Positions 13,586-25,561 of a DNA stretch of 64,000 bases are shown one piece after another (position 1 is the stretch's first letter; every line of letters starts with the position of its first letter). The notes below the pieces were generated by a model. That model saw only the letters and a list, made by a program, of their open reading frames with translations. It had not been told where the DNA came from and ran no database searches. The DNA lies in NCBI GenBank assembly GCA_033063855.1, contig CP093830.1:18290854-18354853 (forward strand), read 5' to 3'. The DNA comes from Smittia aterrima (lineage: Eukaryota; Arthropoda; Insecta; Diptera; Chironomidae). Position numbers and translations under genes: made by a program.

Positions 13586-15007
13586 ATTTCTGATACCGTG
13601 AAGTAATTTTCTTAAGACATCCGTCCACTCAAAGCGACACTTGGAAATTATCGAAGCGCATTTTACGTTCCTCACGACACTCTGCCGTAGTCGTTCTCAT
13701 TTAAAGTGAATTTACCGACATCAATCATCGCTTTAACTCTCCATGCTGTCAATTATGACAAAATAATTGAAAAATGAAATCACAATTTCGCTGTTTAATT
13801 GAATATGAAATTGAAAAACTGATGAAAAAAAAAACAGGGATTTTAATGAAGAAAAATCACTTCAGCTTCCGAACTGTTTTAATCACAGAGTTGAATGGAA
13901 TTTTAAATATGGAATCTCACAGTATCAAAGCTACTCTTAAAGATATTCTAGAATTTCTATCATCGGCTGAAGACGAAATTACCATAAATTACTTAAACGT
14001 GTACCCAAAATAAAAATTGTACCTTTCCAATCGAAGCTTGCACGCAATTATCGCAGAATTTAATCAAATTTCTAGAGAACAAGTTGCTAATTGTCAATGC
14101 ATAGCTAAAGAGATGAATAAGTTTATCAAATGTTAATCAAGATTGATTATTAGTTACGCCACAAGTAAAATTATCAGCCGTGGAATTTTTCAATTAAATT
14201 CTTTTATAGATTTACCAAAACTTTGATGACTCTCACTTACGAAGTAACCAAGAAACGAAGTACCATTTCTAGTTAAAGAAGCAAAAAAAAAGAAATCTCA
14301 TAATTTATTCCACGCACGAAAAGTTGAAAGACATTTTTATAAAGTTTTTAGCCATAAGCGAGACGAGTCCTGAAAAAATGCAATAAATGAAGAGAGATCA
14401 TTGGAAATGTTGTAGCGAAAGTTTTAATTAACTTTTTGTTCAAAGATAGAATCGCATAACTTTAAAACGAATCTTATCAGTTTCTGATTTTCCCTTCGCA
14501 CGTTGCAGCTAAATAGAAATTAGGAAAACACTTTATGTTGTAGGATTATTCGAAAATTTAAATTTCTAGAAAAGCTCACAGACGAGATGCCATGATTATC
14601 CTCAATTTCAATCGCAAGGACGTGAAAGGTGCTGTATTCTGTTAATGAGGCTCTGTCGCTCATTCAGAAAGAAACAAAATTGTCAAGCGTATCAAGAAAA
14701 TATTCAAATTGCATGAGAAAAAAAGCAAAATTCATATCATGAAAAGTCAATCCATATAAACCTTTTGAAACTCTAACGATAGGTGAACATATTTGTACAT
14801 AAAATTGATGTAGATACATAAACTTGTTATGTTTGTTGAATTATTAAAGAGAGAAATTGAAACACTTGCAATTTTAGGATGTTAGACGCACTTAACGTTT
14901 AAGACAATTATGTAATACGCAAAACTAAGACGATAAAAATTCATGAGAATAAAGATTGTTGGAAATTAAATTTTCTTTTCTTTTATTTCAGTAAATTGAA
15001 AAATCTT
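13586..15007. other. 3' UTR of the PH-domain gene and intergenic DNA
   Basis: Follows the PH-domain gene and lies tail to tail with the F-box gene. An AATAAA on the + strand at 14948-14953 and one on the - strand at 14987-14982 lie within 40 bp of each other, so the two transcripts probably end almost back to back. An open frame of 79 codons at 13774-14013 has no known features and sits where a 3' UTR would be, so I do not call it a gene. Confidence 0.45.
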
Positions 15008-16685
15008 TTACAGATTCTTTCTTAAGTTATGAAGATAATTTCTTCGCTTGTTTAAATCGTCAATTTTTCTGATGTAGAGTTGCAATCCTTTCTTTTGATA
15101 GAAGATTCCTTTAATTTCTTTGTTTGTTGAATCGAAAGCATTTTGGTTGAGCTTAATTGTTTTTAATTTCTCGAAGTTCTGAACGAGGCTTTTAGCTACA
15201 ACTTCTGTGATGTTGAATCCTTCTTCAATCTCGATATGTCGCAAGTTGTTCCATCCTTGTTGACGTTCGAATAAACTCGTCAATGTTTTACCAGCTCCCC
15301 ATAAAGATTTGACTGACAAAAACTCGACGTTCGGCAAACCATTGACTATTGCATCTGCGTCAACTTGCTTATTCCTTGAATAGAGATTATTAATTATGAG
15401 AACTTTCAAAGTTGGCATGAAGACTCCGTTGAAATCCTCTAATTTGAGTGACTCGATGTGCAGTTCCTGAAGTCGCAGGTTGGTTAGGACCGACATCAAA
15501 GATCCTTGAGGCAGCCAAAAATCATTATTTTGGAATGAAAGTTTGTCGATGTTTGGAAACTTTTGAATAAATTCTTTACAAATGTTGAGATTTTTACGAT
15601 CTTTCATTGTAACGTGAAGTTCTTGTACTGAGTTATTGTTTGGTAAGTATCGAATGAAATCGTAGCTGTCTTGTAGGCTTGCTGAGATTGGCATCTCTAA
15701 AAGTTTTAATTTGTGAGATCTACGAAAGATGAATTCATAGATAGAACGAGGAACTACTAATTCTGGTTTAAGCTTAAGTTGCTCCAGCGTCGCATCAAAC
15801 TTGCTCATGAACTGTAAACACTTCTGCTCGTTGATATCTTTAGAAAAGAATTTAGAGCTGTAGGAGAGTATTTCCAATTTCTCCAGAGGGAAACTAATTG
15901 AAGTGAGAGCCTCCTCGTTAAGGCAATCGATTACTTCATCTGACAGGATGAGTTCCTTGATATTCTTCTGTTCGACGAAAAAGTCTTTCAAAGATTTATA
16001 AATATCATGGATCGGGTTGCTGTATCTAGAATCGATCTTGAGCGTGATGATCTGACTTGATTTAACCAACTGAAGAATCTGTGGAAGAAAAGTGTTAAAA
16101 ACTTATAAAGTTAAAATATTATTTATAAACTTACCGATGGGTAACTTTGTTCAAGAAGAACTGTTTTCAGATTCGGCAGATTGTGTGGTTTGAATTCTTC
16201 TTCAAGTTCTTTAGCTACTGCAACGTTTCTGCATTTAAAAACTTCAAGTTTCTTTAGTGTCGAGAACAATTTGTTTAAAGATTTGACGTGGTTACTATCA
16301 AACTGACAAAAGTCGAATTCTAGAACACGCAGATCTGAGCCTAATTTATGAAACACTTTGAATTCATTTTTCCAAGGAAGAATAACATTTATAATTCTCA
16401 TCGTTTGGTATTTGCGAGTTAGATGATCGATATTTCCAGGTTTAGAAAATTTTCCCGGCCAATTAATCATAATTTTTGAGCTCTGTCCAATGAGATCATC
16501 AAATCTGTGAAAGAGAATTTAATTAAATAATTGAAAATTTAGCTTAATCGGTTTAAGCTCTCTTACCTCTTGCAGACGAGAACAGAATTTCTTAAAGCCC
16601 TTGCATTCAAGTGTTTGAAGATCTCCTCCAAAATTTCAGCAGGCAAAACATCAAGCGTCACGATTTTATCACTTTGTTGGTCCAT
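15008..16685 (-). CDS. F-box and leucine-rich-repeat protein
   Basis: Three exons on the minus strand: 16685-16567, 16504-16135 and 16078-15008, all in phase, giving 519 aa. The N-terminus has an F-box: VLPAEILEEIFKHLNARALR at about residues 13-32, followed by a short LVCKR helix. The rest is an irregular leucine-rich-repeat solenoid, with recurring units such as LRVLEFDFCQF, LRQELHIESLKLEDF-like runs and NVEFLSVKSL. F-box proteins of this kind hold substrates for SCF (Skp1-Cullin1) ubiquitin ligases, the LRR arc being the substrate surface. Membership is inferred from the F-box pattern and LRR periodicity; I cannot name an ortholog. The minus-strand AATAAA at 14987-14982 is about 20 bp past the stop. 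Introns are 62 and 56 bp. Confidence 0.75.
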
Positions 16686-17034
16686 TGTTAAATATTTTTT
16701 TTTAATTCACAAGAGAAGTAACGAACTCTTTGACAGATAGTTGAATACTAACTTTATTATTCCTTTCGTCGGTTATTTATAGTGAAAAAATTTCTACCTG
16801 CAAAGGAAAAAAGGAACAATTCTACTTCAAGAAATATGCGGGGGTGGAAACAATGCTGAGAAGCTTTCAAGGATTCCAACGATCAGCGCTCGATGAGATT
16901 GAAGATATTCAAGTTTCGTTTATTTTATTTGGGAAAATACCTTTTTATTTCAGTTCAAATTACATAATAAAATGTGAAAATTTGTAAACAATCATCGATA
17001 GAGTTAAAATCAAAAGAAAAGGCCAGCAAATCGT
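16686..17034 (-). other. intergenic spacer (F-box gene promoter, BRAT1-like 3' end)
   Basis: A 349-bp gap between two genes on the same strand. It must hold the 3' UTR of the BRAT1-like gene (minus-strand AATAAA at 16949-16944) and the promoter of the F-box gene. I recognise no other element. Confidence 0.4.
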
Positions 17035-20000
17035 TCAGTAACAATCGAGATCCATGTCGTGTCCAAACGAGCGTAAGACGTCGTCAAGTAATGTCGAGAA
17101 GTTCTCGGAATGTTGAAGCCACTCAGACTTGTTCTGAACTAAAACCTTTAAGTCTGTTGATTCGATAAAATTCATGAACTCGTCGGGCGAGACATTTGCG
17201 TATTTCTTGAAAAGGTTCTCATCAATTTGGCCAAGCTTCACTTTCTCACAATTCCTCTGCATATTCGATTTGTAGTTACTCGACAGAAGAGAAATGTCAT
17301 CGCTCTTTACGATCGAATCGATGATTGTAATATCCGGGCAGATCTCGCCGTTGTCTCGCGATCTTGTTATTGAAATTTCTGTGGTTTTAGAGTAGTCAGC
17401 GTTGTTTCTAACAGTTGAATCTTTTGTTCCTGTTAAGCTTTTATTAAGGCCAAACTCAGAATAATTGCTGTCAAGAACTGGCTTCATAGGTCCAACGATT
17501 TCGATCATTCCTTTCTTGCTCTTCTTGTATTCCTCGACGAAATTGTATTTGTTGAATCGAACCATCAACTTCTCGACGATGAAAATTCCTTTCTTTACCA
17601 CTTCAAGATCGCTATCCTGCATGCAAGCAAGAAGAACGCCAAGACATCCTCGTAAAGACAATTCGTTAAGAACTTTCATCAAACGAAGTTGAATTTCCTG
17701 TTAGAATTGAGAATTAGTTTCAAATCAGATTCAATTAAAGAATTATTTTGCCTTGTCCGTCAACGTGATAATCTTTTTATGTTCTTTTGAAAACGTCACT
17801 GCAGGAAAGGTTCCGTCGATCATGCCTTGATGTTGAAATTGCCTGCACATCACTGTACGCCAGAAGTCTAAAGCGTTGACTTTAACTTCCCAGTAGAAAT
17901 CGTTGACAGCGCAATGAGCCATCACTGAGAAGATCATGTCAAGGCATTGAGGTGGAATTTGCTGGTTTCTGTAGATCGCTCCGATGCAAGCAACAGCTTC
18001 TCGTCTGACGACACCTTCACTCTCAGCTCCAAGGACTTCAACAGCATAAGCCTAAGAAACAATTGATTAAAATGATTGAAATTGTGTTTAATATTTTGTT
18101 TCTTTACCTTAACGTCAAGCTCATGAAGTGCATGTTCCCAAAACAATTTAATTTTGATCATTGAAGCTAGAACTTTAAAAGCTGAAGCTCTTACGTAGGA
18201 TTCGGAATCATTACGGGCAATTATTTCAACAGTCTGGCAGATTCTACTTTCCAAAATGTGATTTTGAAAAGGCGGAAACTCTGAGGAATAAAATAATTAA
18301 AATTTAATTCAATTCAATCAAAATTTTCTTACTTTCGTTTGATATTTCAACGATCGAATGAAGAAGCTCGAGCACGGAGTCTCTAACTTCCCAAGACATA
18401 TCATGCAGTCTGTTGTAGATGGTCGGAGCAAGTTCTTCCATTCCTGAGCCTTCCATTTTGTCCATGAGCAAAGCTAAGTTAGGCGCAAGGAAATGCTCGA
18501 TCGACGTTTGAATAAGTTTTAATGATTCGACAGTTTGCTGTGAAAAAATATATTTTAAACTTGAATGAATAAAAAGATTTAGATGACTTACCCTGGCACT
18601 CAAGTTAGGATTGTCTAAAAGAACGAGCAGAAGCGAAACGATTGTTGTGCTTTCTATACATTCATTCCAAGTGAATTTATAATGCTTGATCATATCGTTT
18701 AAGGCAATCAGAAGTGTCGACAATAAGTTTGGAGCTTGAAGTACGAGCTGTGTGTTGCAGATTTTCTTTTCGCTTTGGGTGTGCGATGGATCGTCAACAT
18801 ATCCCTTGAGGGCGTAAATAAGAATTTGAAAGGCAAGCGTCGCTCGATCACGATTCAGGAACTTTTTCAATGAAAGAATCCTTTGAATGGAGTTGGCAGC
18901 CAATTCAGCAAGAAATTCAAATTTTTCGTTTGCAAGTCCATCGCGATATTGATAGAGAAGTCTGACCGTGTGCTCGCAACTCATTTTGAAAACTTTCGAA
19001 CAGATGTCGTTGATTAACTCAGCTGTGGCTTTATATCTTGATTTGATGACCAGAATGATTGGCAAAGTCTGAATCATGATCACTTGATCGCCAAACTTCA
19101 GGTCGTGGTTCTCCAAAACAATTTCTTGCGGTGCGCGATCGCCAAGCTTAAACCAAAGTTGATGATGCATCTCAGCGATCATGTTAACGTTCCTGAAAGT
19201 TCCTCGCTTAACGCAGACCATCATAAGATTGTAGAAATGCACAACGTGAACATCGAAAGGCAAATCAATTGCAGTTGAATCGGATGCTGGAATATCCATG
19301 CTCGACAACCGCGCAAAGTTGGAGATAAGAAGACCTCGCATCATAATTGTAACAAAGTCGTGATTGCTTTGAACAACATTCATCACAAGCCAGATTTTGT
19401 TCTCGTATCGATATTTGAGTAGAATCAAATAAGCCATTCGTGATCGTTTGTTCGATTCGATGCACATTAGGAGAATGTGATTGATAATGTTCATGCATGG
19501 AACCATTGTTTTCGGAAGTACGTCGTCATCAACGATCAGGTTGACGTCATTCTCTAGTTTTCCACGATAATTAATAAGATGAATCATAATAGCCTCGATG
19601 ATTTCCTCGCATAAACTGTCATCTCTCATCAGTTCAGTGAATTTGGTAAGGACGTCGAACAAAAAGTTTCCACTAGCGCGGATAATGAAAATCGTGTTGC
19701 TCGTTTCATAGTAATTGATCGGTAATGTCCAGCTACGGGTTTGTTTGAGCCAATGAAGTCCAATGGAATGTTGTGAGATCGATTGAAGTAGCTGAATGTG
19801 ACTGAGCTTAATGGACGGCTTCTGAAGCGAAGGATGTTTCTCGATTCCTTGCTTGATCTTTTCCAATATGTTCTTCTCTTTAATCGCCGCGAACTGCCAT
19901 TCATTTGCGCAGATTAAAGATAGAAGTTTCAAGGTGAAATTAGCGACTTGTTGTGTAGGTAGCTCCGGCGAATCGAATGAATCGATTATCTGCTCGATCC

Positions 20001-20224
20001 AAGCTATCGTGTCAGCCTCTTTGATTATCTCGCTGTATTCTGTAAAATATGTCAACAATCACGATCATTACGAAATCTCTCAAGAAACAAATCAATTTAC
20101 CACTGAAAGTCAAGTAAGTTTCCATCTTCTCCAAAAACGTGTCGTCTGAGACGACACTCTTCGGCTTAATGGTCGCCAAAACTTTCTTGAACTTTTCGTT
20201 GCATTCCTTTATGTTCTCAGTCAT
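17035..20224 (-). CDS. BRAT1: BRAT1-like HEAT-repeat protein
   Basis: Six exons on the minus strand: 20224-20101, 20039-18592, 18537-18333, 18280-18108, 18051-17752 and 17697-17035. They add up to 970 aa. The N-terminus contains DDTFLEKMETYL, which resembles the BRAT1 signature near the start of the human protein. The remainder is an all-helical HEAT/ARM-like solenoid, and the protein ends in DMDLDCY. Human BRAT1 has 821 aa, so this one is somewhat longer. BRAT1 proteins bind the Integrator endonuclease INTS11 and are needed for its function; a role with ATM/BRCA1 was proposed earlier. The family call rests on the N-terminal motif, the helical solenoid and the C-terminal Cys-Tyr. The intron 17751-17698 appears to start with GC instead of GT. 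The gene shares its 5' side with wfs1. Confidence 0.62.
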
Positions 20225-20523
20225 TTATAAATCAATTAATGTTTTTAAGTTTACAAGTTTTTGCCTCTGATTCAGTTTTATAATGAAACAAGTCACAAAC
20301 TTGCGGACAATGTCTTCTAGAATAATTTCAAGTGAGGACAAAATTTTTGTTTCACTTTTGAAACTTTTTTCTCTTCTTTGTTTTTATTCTAGAAGACACT
20401 GAACGCTTTGAGTGGAGTTGTCTTTTTACAATCCTAAGCTCGTTTGTTTGTATTCTGTCAAATAAAAAAGATTTAGTAGATGTTGTTTTAAAGTGAAAAC
20501 AATTTGAGAAAGAAATTAAAAAG
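20225..20523. promoter_or_regulatory. head-to-head promoter between BRAT1-like gene and wfs1
   Basis: Only 299 bp separate the two divergent start codons, so the promoters must be shared or overlapping. In its middle lies a perfect 14-bp inverted repeat: GTCTTCTAGAATAA at 20312-20325 and its reverse complement at 20384-20397, 58 bp apart. Each arm contains TTCTAGAA, which is the two-unit core of a heat-shock element (nTTCnnGAAn). One arm lies nearer to each gene, in mirrored orientation. Function is inferred. Confidence 0.55.
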
Positions 20524-23340
20524 ATGCCGAGCTGGGTGAACAACGGTTTCAATCAGGGAGAGCCATCAAAGCAACGGAAACGATGGGAGATTGAGGACAA
20601 GAAACTTTTGAAGAATCTGAAATACCAGTTGGCAAATGACGGTAGCAGTGAAGTTCAATATGATCTTGGAAAGCAATTGCTTGAAGACACAGATGGTAAG
20701 TTTTTCAATTCATTTGGTTTCATGAATTACACAATATTTGTTATTCCAGAGATTGCTGATACATCTCGACAAATTCAAGGCATTGGTTACATTAAGAAAG
20801 CAGCAGAGCAAGGCCACGAAATGGCTTTGGAACTACTCGGAGCTTGCTTTCGAACTGGACGAGGCATAACAGCCACGAATGAAAGTGACATTAGAAAGTT
20901 TCTGTCGATGACGCCAGGAGAACGAGCTGCCAAACGAGCAGCTCAAGAATTATTCGCAAGTCTGTCAGGAGGAGAAGAGTTTGTAACAGTTGAACAACTT
21001 GAGAGGAGAATGCGTGAAATCTATAAACTTCAGAAGAAAAAGAAAAGAAACGAAGACGAAGCTGATCCATCGCAGAATGGAAATGATTCGATTAAAAGTA
21101 AAGCTGATGACTTGGACGACAACTACAGCAACTCATCATCATCACCAGTTAGAGTAAATTCACATAGAAATCGACTTATGGATGATAGCAATCATATATC
21201 TGAAGCCGCTCTTGTCTCAGCAGCTTACAATTATTCGAATGGTCGAATCCCAGCAGTAAATCAAGATTTGACAATCTCTCGCTTTCATCCAGAATCACTC
21301 GATCATGTTCCATGCTTTCATCGACCATTCTTTCATCCAACGATGTTCTTCGCTCTTCTGTATCATCGATTGATTTCAATATTTTCATCGTTTCCAACTG
21401 ATGCCATTGCAAGATTCCAAATTGTAATAGTTCTTGCAATTTACGCCGTCGTATCAACTCAAAACTTTGTCAATCAACTTCCAATCGCTGGCTACTACAT
21501 CACATTATTTATCATGACTGTCGCTAGCTTCAAAATGCTCAAAAGCAAACACGAATTTATTGACTTTCGCATCTGGTCTGGACTTTTTCTTAGTTACGAC
21601 GATCACGTCAATGCCGAGGACTCTGAAGGTTTGAAGATTAAATTGAAATAATGAAAGTTTCTTATAACATTTTTATTTTTAGGACTTTTCTTAAGAAACA
21701 ACATGAAACCTTTCTTCTGGTTCTTCTTGTCCTTTGCTGCTAATCTTATGATCTACCCGCTCATCGCTGATCACTGGCTGCCTCATTCAGAAATCACCAT
21801 AATCGCATCTGCATTAATGTTCGTCACAATGTTCAGCTTCATGTATACCTCGTCAAGTTCCTCGCATGGAAAGCCAGATCTCGTTGTGCTGTTCTCATTC
21901 GCAATCAATGTACTAGCGAAATATCCTTACGAGATCGACTCAGTTGTCAGCAGCAAGTGGCGATTTCTTGATCTGAAGGTTCCAGGATTCTCAACATTCG
22001 TCATTGGCTCGGGGATCGAATTTTCAATGAATTGTCGAGGAGCTTTGTACTTCCTAATCCCAGTTTTTATGTTTTTCCTCGCCAGACGACGAGAATGGCG
22101 CGGAATTTATCAATTTCTCATACCTCACTGCGTTACCTTGTCGTGGCTTCAAATCAGCATTCTTAGCGTACAATCAGCAACTTCATTTGGACTGATGCGT
22201 TCTGTGTTAGCGCTTGCTGGAGTCTTCTTGTTCTTGCCAGTCTTCGGACTGGTGACAGTTCTAATTCCAGTGTTTGCAGCTGTTGAGTGGTTGTCACTAA
22301 CCGAATCAACAAACCGAATTTTTGTGACCATCTCAACAGCAATCATCGCGATCACCGGCTCTTGCTTCATGGCGATTTCGAATAGAACTGGAAAATATGT
22401 AACAGTTGTTCAGATTCTTCTTTGTATACTCGCAACGTGTTTCCTGTTTAGACCTTACATGATGGGAAATGAAGAAATGCTTTACTCGTCGTACATCACA
22501 GCAGAATCTCCAGTTGAAGCGAAATCTCATCATTCAGAAAGAATTCTGGATGCTCTTGAAGAAGCTGGAACATTAAGCTGGGATGTCTATCACAAATATT
22601 GTCTGCCATGGTCTCATTCAAATCGAATCAGCACTCAAATTCGTTGTTCTCATCTGGATGGATTGGAGGTTCATTGGAATGGAGAAGTGTCTGATGTTGG
22701 CATCAGCAAAGTTTGGAATTGGCGTCGCGAACTTCTTCAGAATTATTTGCCTGAAATTATGTTCGAGCCGCTTATTTGTTACTTTGGTGATGTCAATCTC
22801 GCGAATTGTTTTGAAGGCGTCAACTGCGATATCAAACATTTCGTTGAAGGACAAAAGCGTTGTAATCTTGACAAATGGAACAAGTAAGTGACAGTTTTTC
22901 CAATTTACTTCGAAAGAAATCTAAAAACCTTTTTTCTTTTCAGTTACGAATACGAAATCGAAGTGAAGATTGTTCAGAAAGGGATTTTAAATCGACAAGA
23001 GACCAAAGTGATTATCAAAGCTGATCATGTCTTCGGGAATTTCACTCAAGGAATAAAACCATTAGATAAAATTTGGTTTAAGGGATTGCTGAAAACATCA
23101 CTCAATTCAAAATCTGAAGATTTCATTGCTCAAAACTTAAAAGAGAAAGATGAAGGAAATATTTTAAAAGACACTCGAGTTGAGCTAACATCAATCGGCT
23201 GTCTTCACTGCTCCGAGAAGAATCTTAAAGCCTTCACGAACAAAAGCAAATTAAAAATGGAAAGTCGAATGAAAGATTTGCAAAGAGGATTGAAATTCCT
23301 TCTCAACACAATCTTTAACCCTCTGGTCACATTTAAGTAA
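20524..23340 (+). CDS. wfs1: wolframin, ER membrane protein
   Basis: Four exons, 20524-20695, 20750-21628, 21683-22883 and 22944-23340, give 882 aa, close to human WFS1 (890 aa). The cytosolic N-terminal third contains Sel1-like helical units (GIGYIKKAAEQGHEMALELL). A run of roughly nine to eleven hydrophobic segments follows, from about 21340 to 22480. A Cys-rich lumenal C-terminal domain follows (CYFGDVNLANCFEGVNCDIK and SIGCLHCSEKN). The protein ends in VTFK with no KDEL-type signal. Wolframin sits in the ER membrane and is involved in ER calcium and stress handling. The first intron (54 bp) is a multiple of three and has no stop, so retention would stay in frame; I chose splicing because the acceptor and donor are good. 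AATAAA at 23383-23388. Confidence 0.88.
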
Positions 23341-23674
23341 AGTTTATTAAATTTATTCGTAGTCTAAAAACGAGCTGTTTAAAATAAAATGTGAAGAAAC
23401 TTTTATGAAGCCTTTTTTTTCCTTTATTACCATAGATGACTAAAATCTTCCTCATCACAGGAAATGTTTGCATTAGAATTAACAAAGTGAAGGATATTTA
23501 AATTTAAAGTCTTACAAATGATGGCTACGTGATCGAAACGGATTGTTACGAAGTTTATCCGTTGTGAGATGTGTGATGAGGCCGCCAATGAACAGGAAAC
23601 AATATTTTTTTTGGTAGCGCATCAAGCTGTCGAACTCAATTCATTTTGTTTCGTTGAGTCCGCCTTAGCTTGTC
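23341..23674. other. convergent 3' ends of wfs1 and the VIP36-type lectin gene
   Basis: A 334-bp tail-to-tail gap. A plus-strand AATAAA at 23383-23388 (wfs1) and a minus-strand AATAAA at 23428-23423 (lectin gene) are only about 35 bp apart and point at each other, so the 3' UTRs probably meet or overlap slightly. Confidence 0.45.
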
Positions 23675-24900
23675 TCAGTAGAATCTTTTCTTTTTATTCT
23701 GCTGGTACTTTTCGTAGTACATGTAGCCACCAATCGACAGAACGACAGCTCCAATCATGCCAAGCATCAACACGAAGAATATCTTTAAGTTCGACCATCC
23801 AGGCTTTGGATCACTAACATGCTCTCGTGGTTCTTCAAACTTTGTGGCTCTTGGAATTATGTGAGCACGGTCTGCAGTCGTTGTGCCTGAAAATAACAAA
23901 AAATTGATTTTATTTCTAAACCTTCGATTGAAATAAGAATCTTACCATCAAGCTCGAAAAACTTTATCGAGTTAATTAAATGATTATCGGAGAGATCTCC
24001 GGTAGTTGCGCTAGCTCCGAAATAGTAGCCAGTGGGCAGCTCAACTCCTTCAACTGAAAAGCATTCTTTCCATTCATTCTTGTTCTCTAAATCAGTGTGA
24101 ACAGTAAGAACGTCGTTTTCGTATCGAATCTTAAACATCGTATCGAATTCAACGTTTCTAAAGCGAGCTTCACAGCCAGCAAGTTGCGTGTGTGTTCCAT
24201 CTCTGTCGTGATCGTATGTCATCGAGCCATTGTTGACCATCGCGGAAATGTAAGGATGTTGATGATTATGTGGTCCATTGTGATTAGAATAAGTGTCAAC
24301 AATGATTGCAAGCCCACTGAAGAGATCTTTACTTCCAAACACTGGTCCCGAGATCATTCTTTCCTTTGCATACCAGAAAGCAAAGCCATCACCAAAGAGA
24401 TCTTTTCCCTTGCCGGAGACTGTGAATGAAACGTGAATTTCCCAATTTCGATTCCAGCACGGAATTTGATTCCAAATTGCTCCGCTCATGCTTTGACTAT
24501 CAGGAGTTAATCGAACGTAGTTTTGTGTGAACATTACGCTTCCCAAGTAATCCCAGTAAGGAACAGTCAGACCCGCGGCTAAAAGGAAAGTAAAAATCAG
24601 TTCTTCTTGTTAATGATGATGCAAGTTTGTTAAAAACCGGTAAACATTGTTTGCCCGTCCTTGGCCTAATCGAACTCGTGGCGTACTTACTCAAAAACGG
24701 TTTGATGAGCGAGTGTTCTCTCCTATACAAACGAAAATCGAATAAAATGATTAAAGAATGAATAATTCTGATTGAAATTATCAAAAAAAAAGTTACCTGT
24801 TATAGTTCGTTTCTCTCACGGGATTCTGAGCTATGCTGGAGGTAATTTGAAAGACTAAGATGAAAGCTATGCACTGATGGACTAAATTTAATTTCTCCAT
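23675..24900 (-). CDS. LMAN2: VIP36/LMAN2-type L-type lectin cargo receptor
   Basis: Four exons on the minus strand: 24900-24797, 24722-24691, 24578-23946 and 23886-23675, giving 326 aa (human LMAN2 has 356). An N-terminal signal peptide (hydrophobic CIAFILVFQI, then SIAQN) precedes the L-type lectin domain, which opens with REHSLIKPFL and GLTVPYWDYLGS. Sugar- and calcium-site motifs are present: GDGFAFWY and VDTYSNHNGPH. A membrane helix near the C-terminus (VLMLGMIGAVVLSIGGYMYY) is followed by a short cytosolic tail ending KKKRFY, the classic VIP36 trafficking tail. These receptors recycle between ER and Golgi and carry high-mannose glycoproteins. Exon 2 has only 32 nt and would be missed by simple open-frame scanning. 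Confidence 0.9.
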
Positions 24901-25561
24901 TGTGTAGACTCTTTTAAAATTATTAAGGAAATTCTTTTTGCGATTTTTTTGCGTCAAGAAAAATATTTTTTCTCCCCTCGAGAGAATTCGGAGTATGTCG
25001 TCCCCTCGACGACCTGCATAAGTTGAGAAAATTTATTTGGCAATGTCGTCGAGAGCGAAATAGTTTTCAATGTTTTTCATCGGGAAATCGTAACTTATAA
25101 ATATTTAAAACATCTGTAATCGCGTGAAGAATGTCGTCTGAGAGGTAAATCATTCAAATCTAATCAAAAAGTGTTGAAGTTTAGTGGAAATTCGTGGAGA
25201 AAGTTTGGAAAGAACTTTAAAGAGAGGAAGGAAAAATTTTCCTCCTAAAATTTTCTTTGCACAATTGCTTCTCAATTATTTTACATTTTTGGGTGTGTTT
25301 TCCTTTCCGCGGAGAAGTACACGAAATGTTGGTGACCCCGTCAAATGCACTTCAGATGGGGACAATTGACTTAGTGCTGCAATGACAACAGGAAACGGAA
25401 ATTGTGATATTTATTTATTTTTTGTCTTTTACTTTATTCAAATTATGCTGCTCAAGTGAATCACGAAACGAAAATCTTCTCATTCATAAAAGACAAACGT
25501 TTCACGTTTTTATTTTTCCGCATCAGAGTGTTGTGTTTGCTTGAAGTGATAAGATAATGCA
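24901..25561. other. divergent spacer between the lectin gene and RhoGAP93B
   Basis: A 661-bp divergent intergenic stretch. TATAAAT at 25096-25102 could be a core promoter element for RhoGAP93B, with transcription starting about 30 bp later. A two-codon upstream open frame (ATG CAA TGA, 25557-25565) overlaps the main start codon at 25562 in another frame. No coding exon was recognised. Confidence 0.35.

Noticed and set aside
13774..14013. 79-codon open frame (+) downstream of the PH-domain gene
   Set aside because: It lies in the likely 3' UTR, has Lys/Phe/Ile-rich composition typical of AT-rich non-coding frames, no splice signals and no family resemblance.
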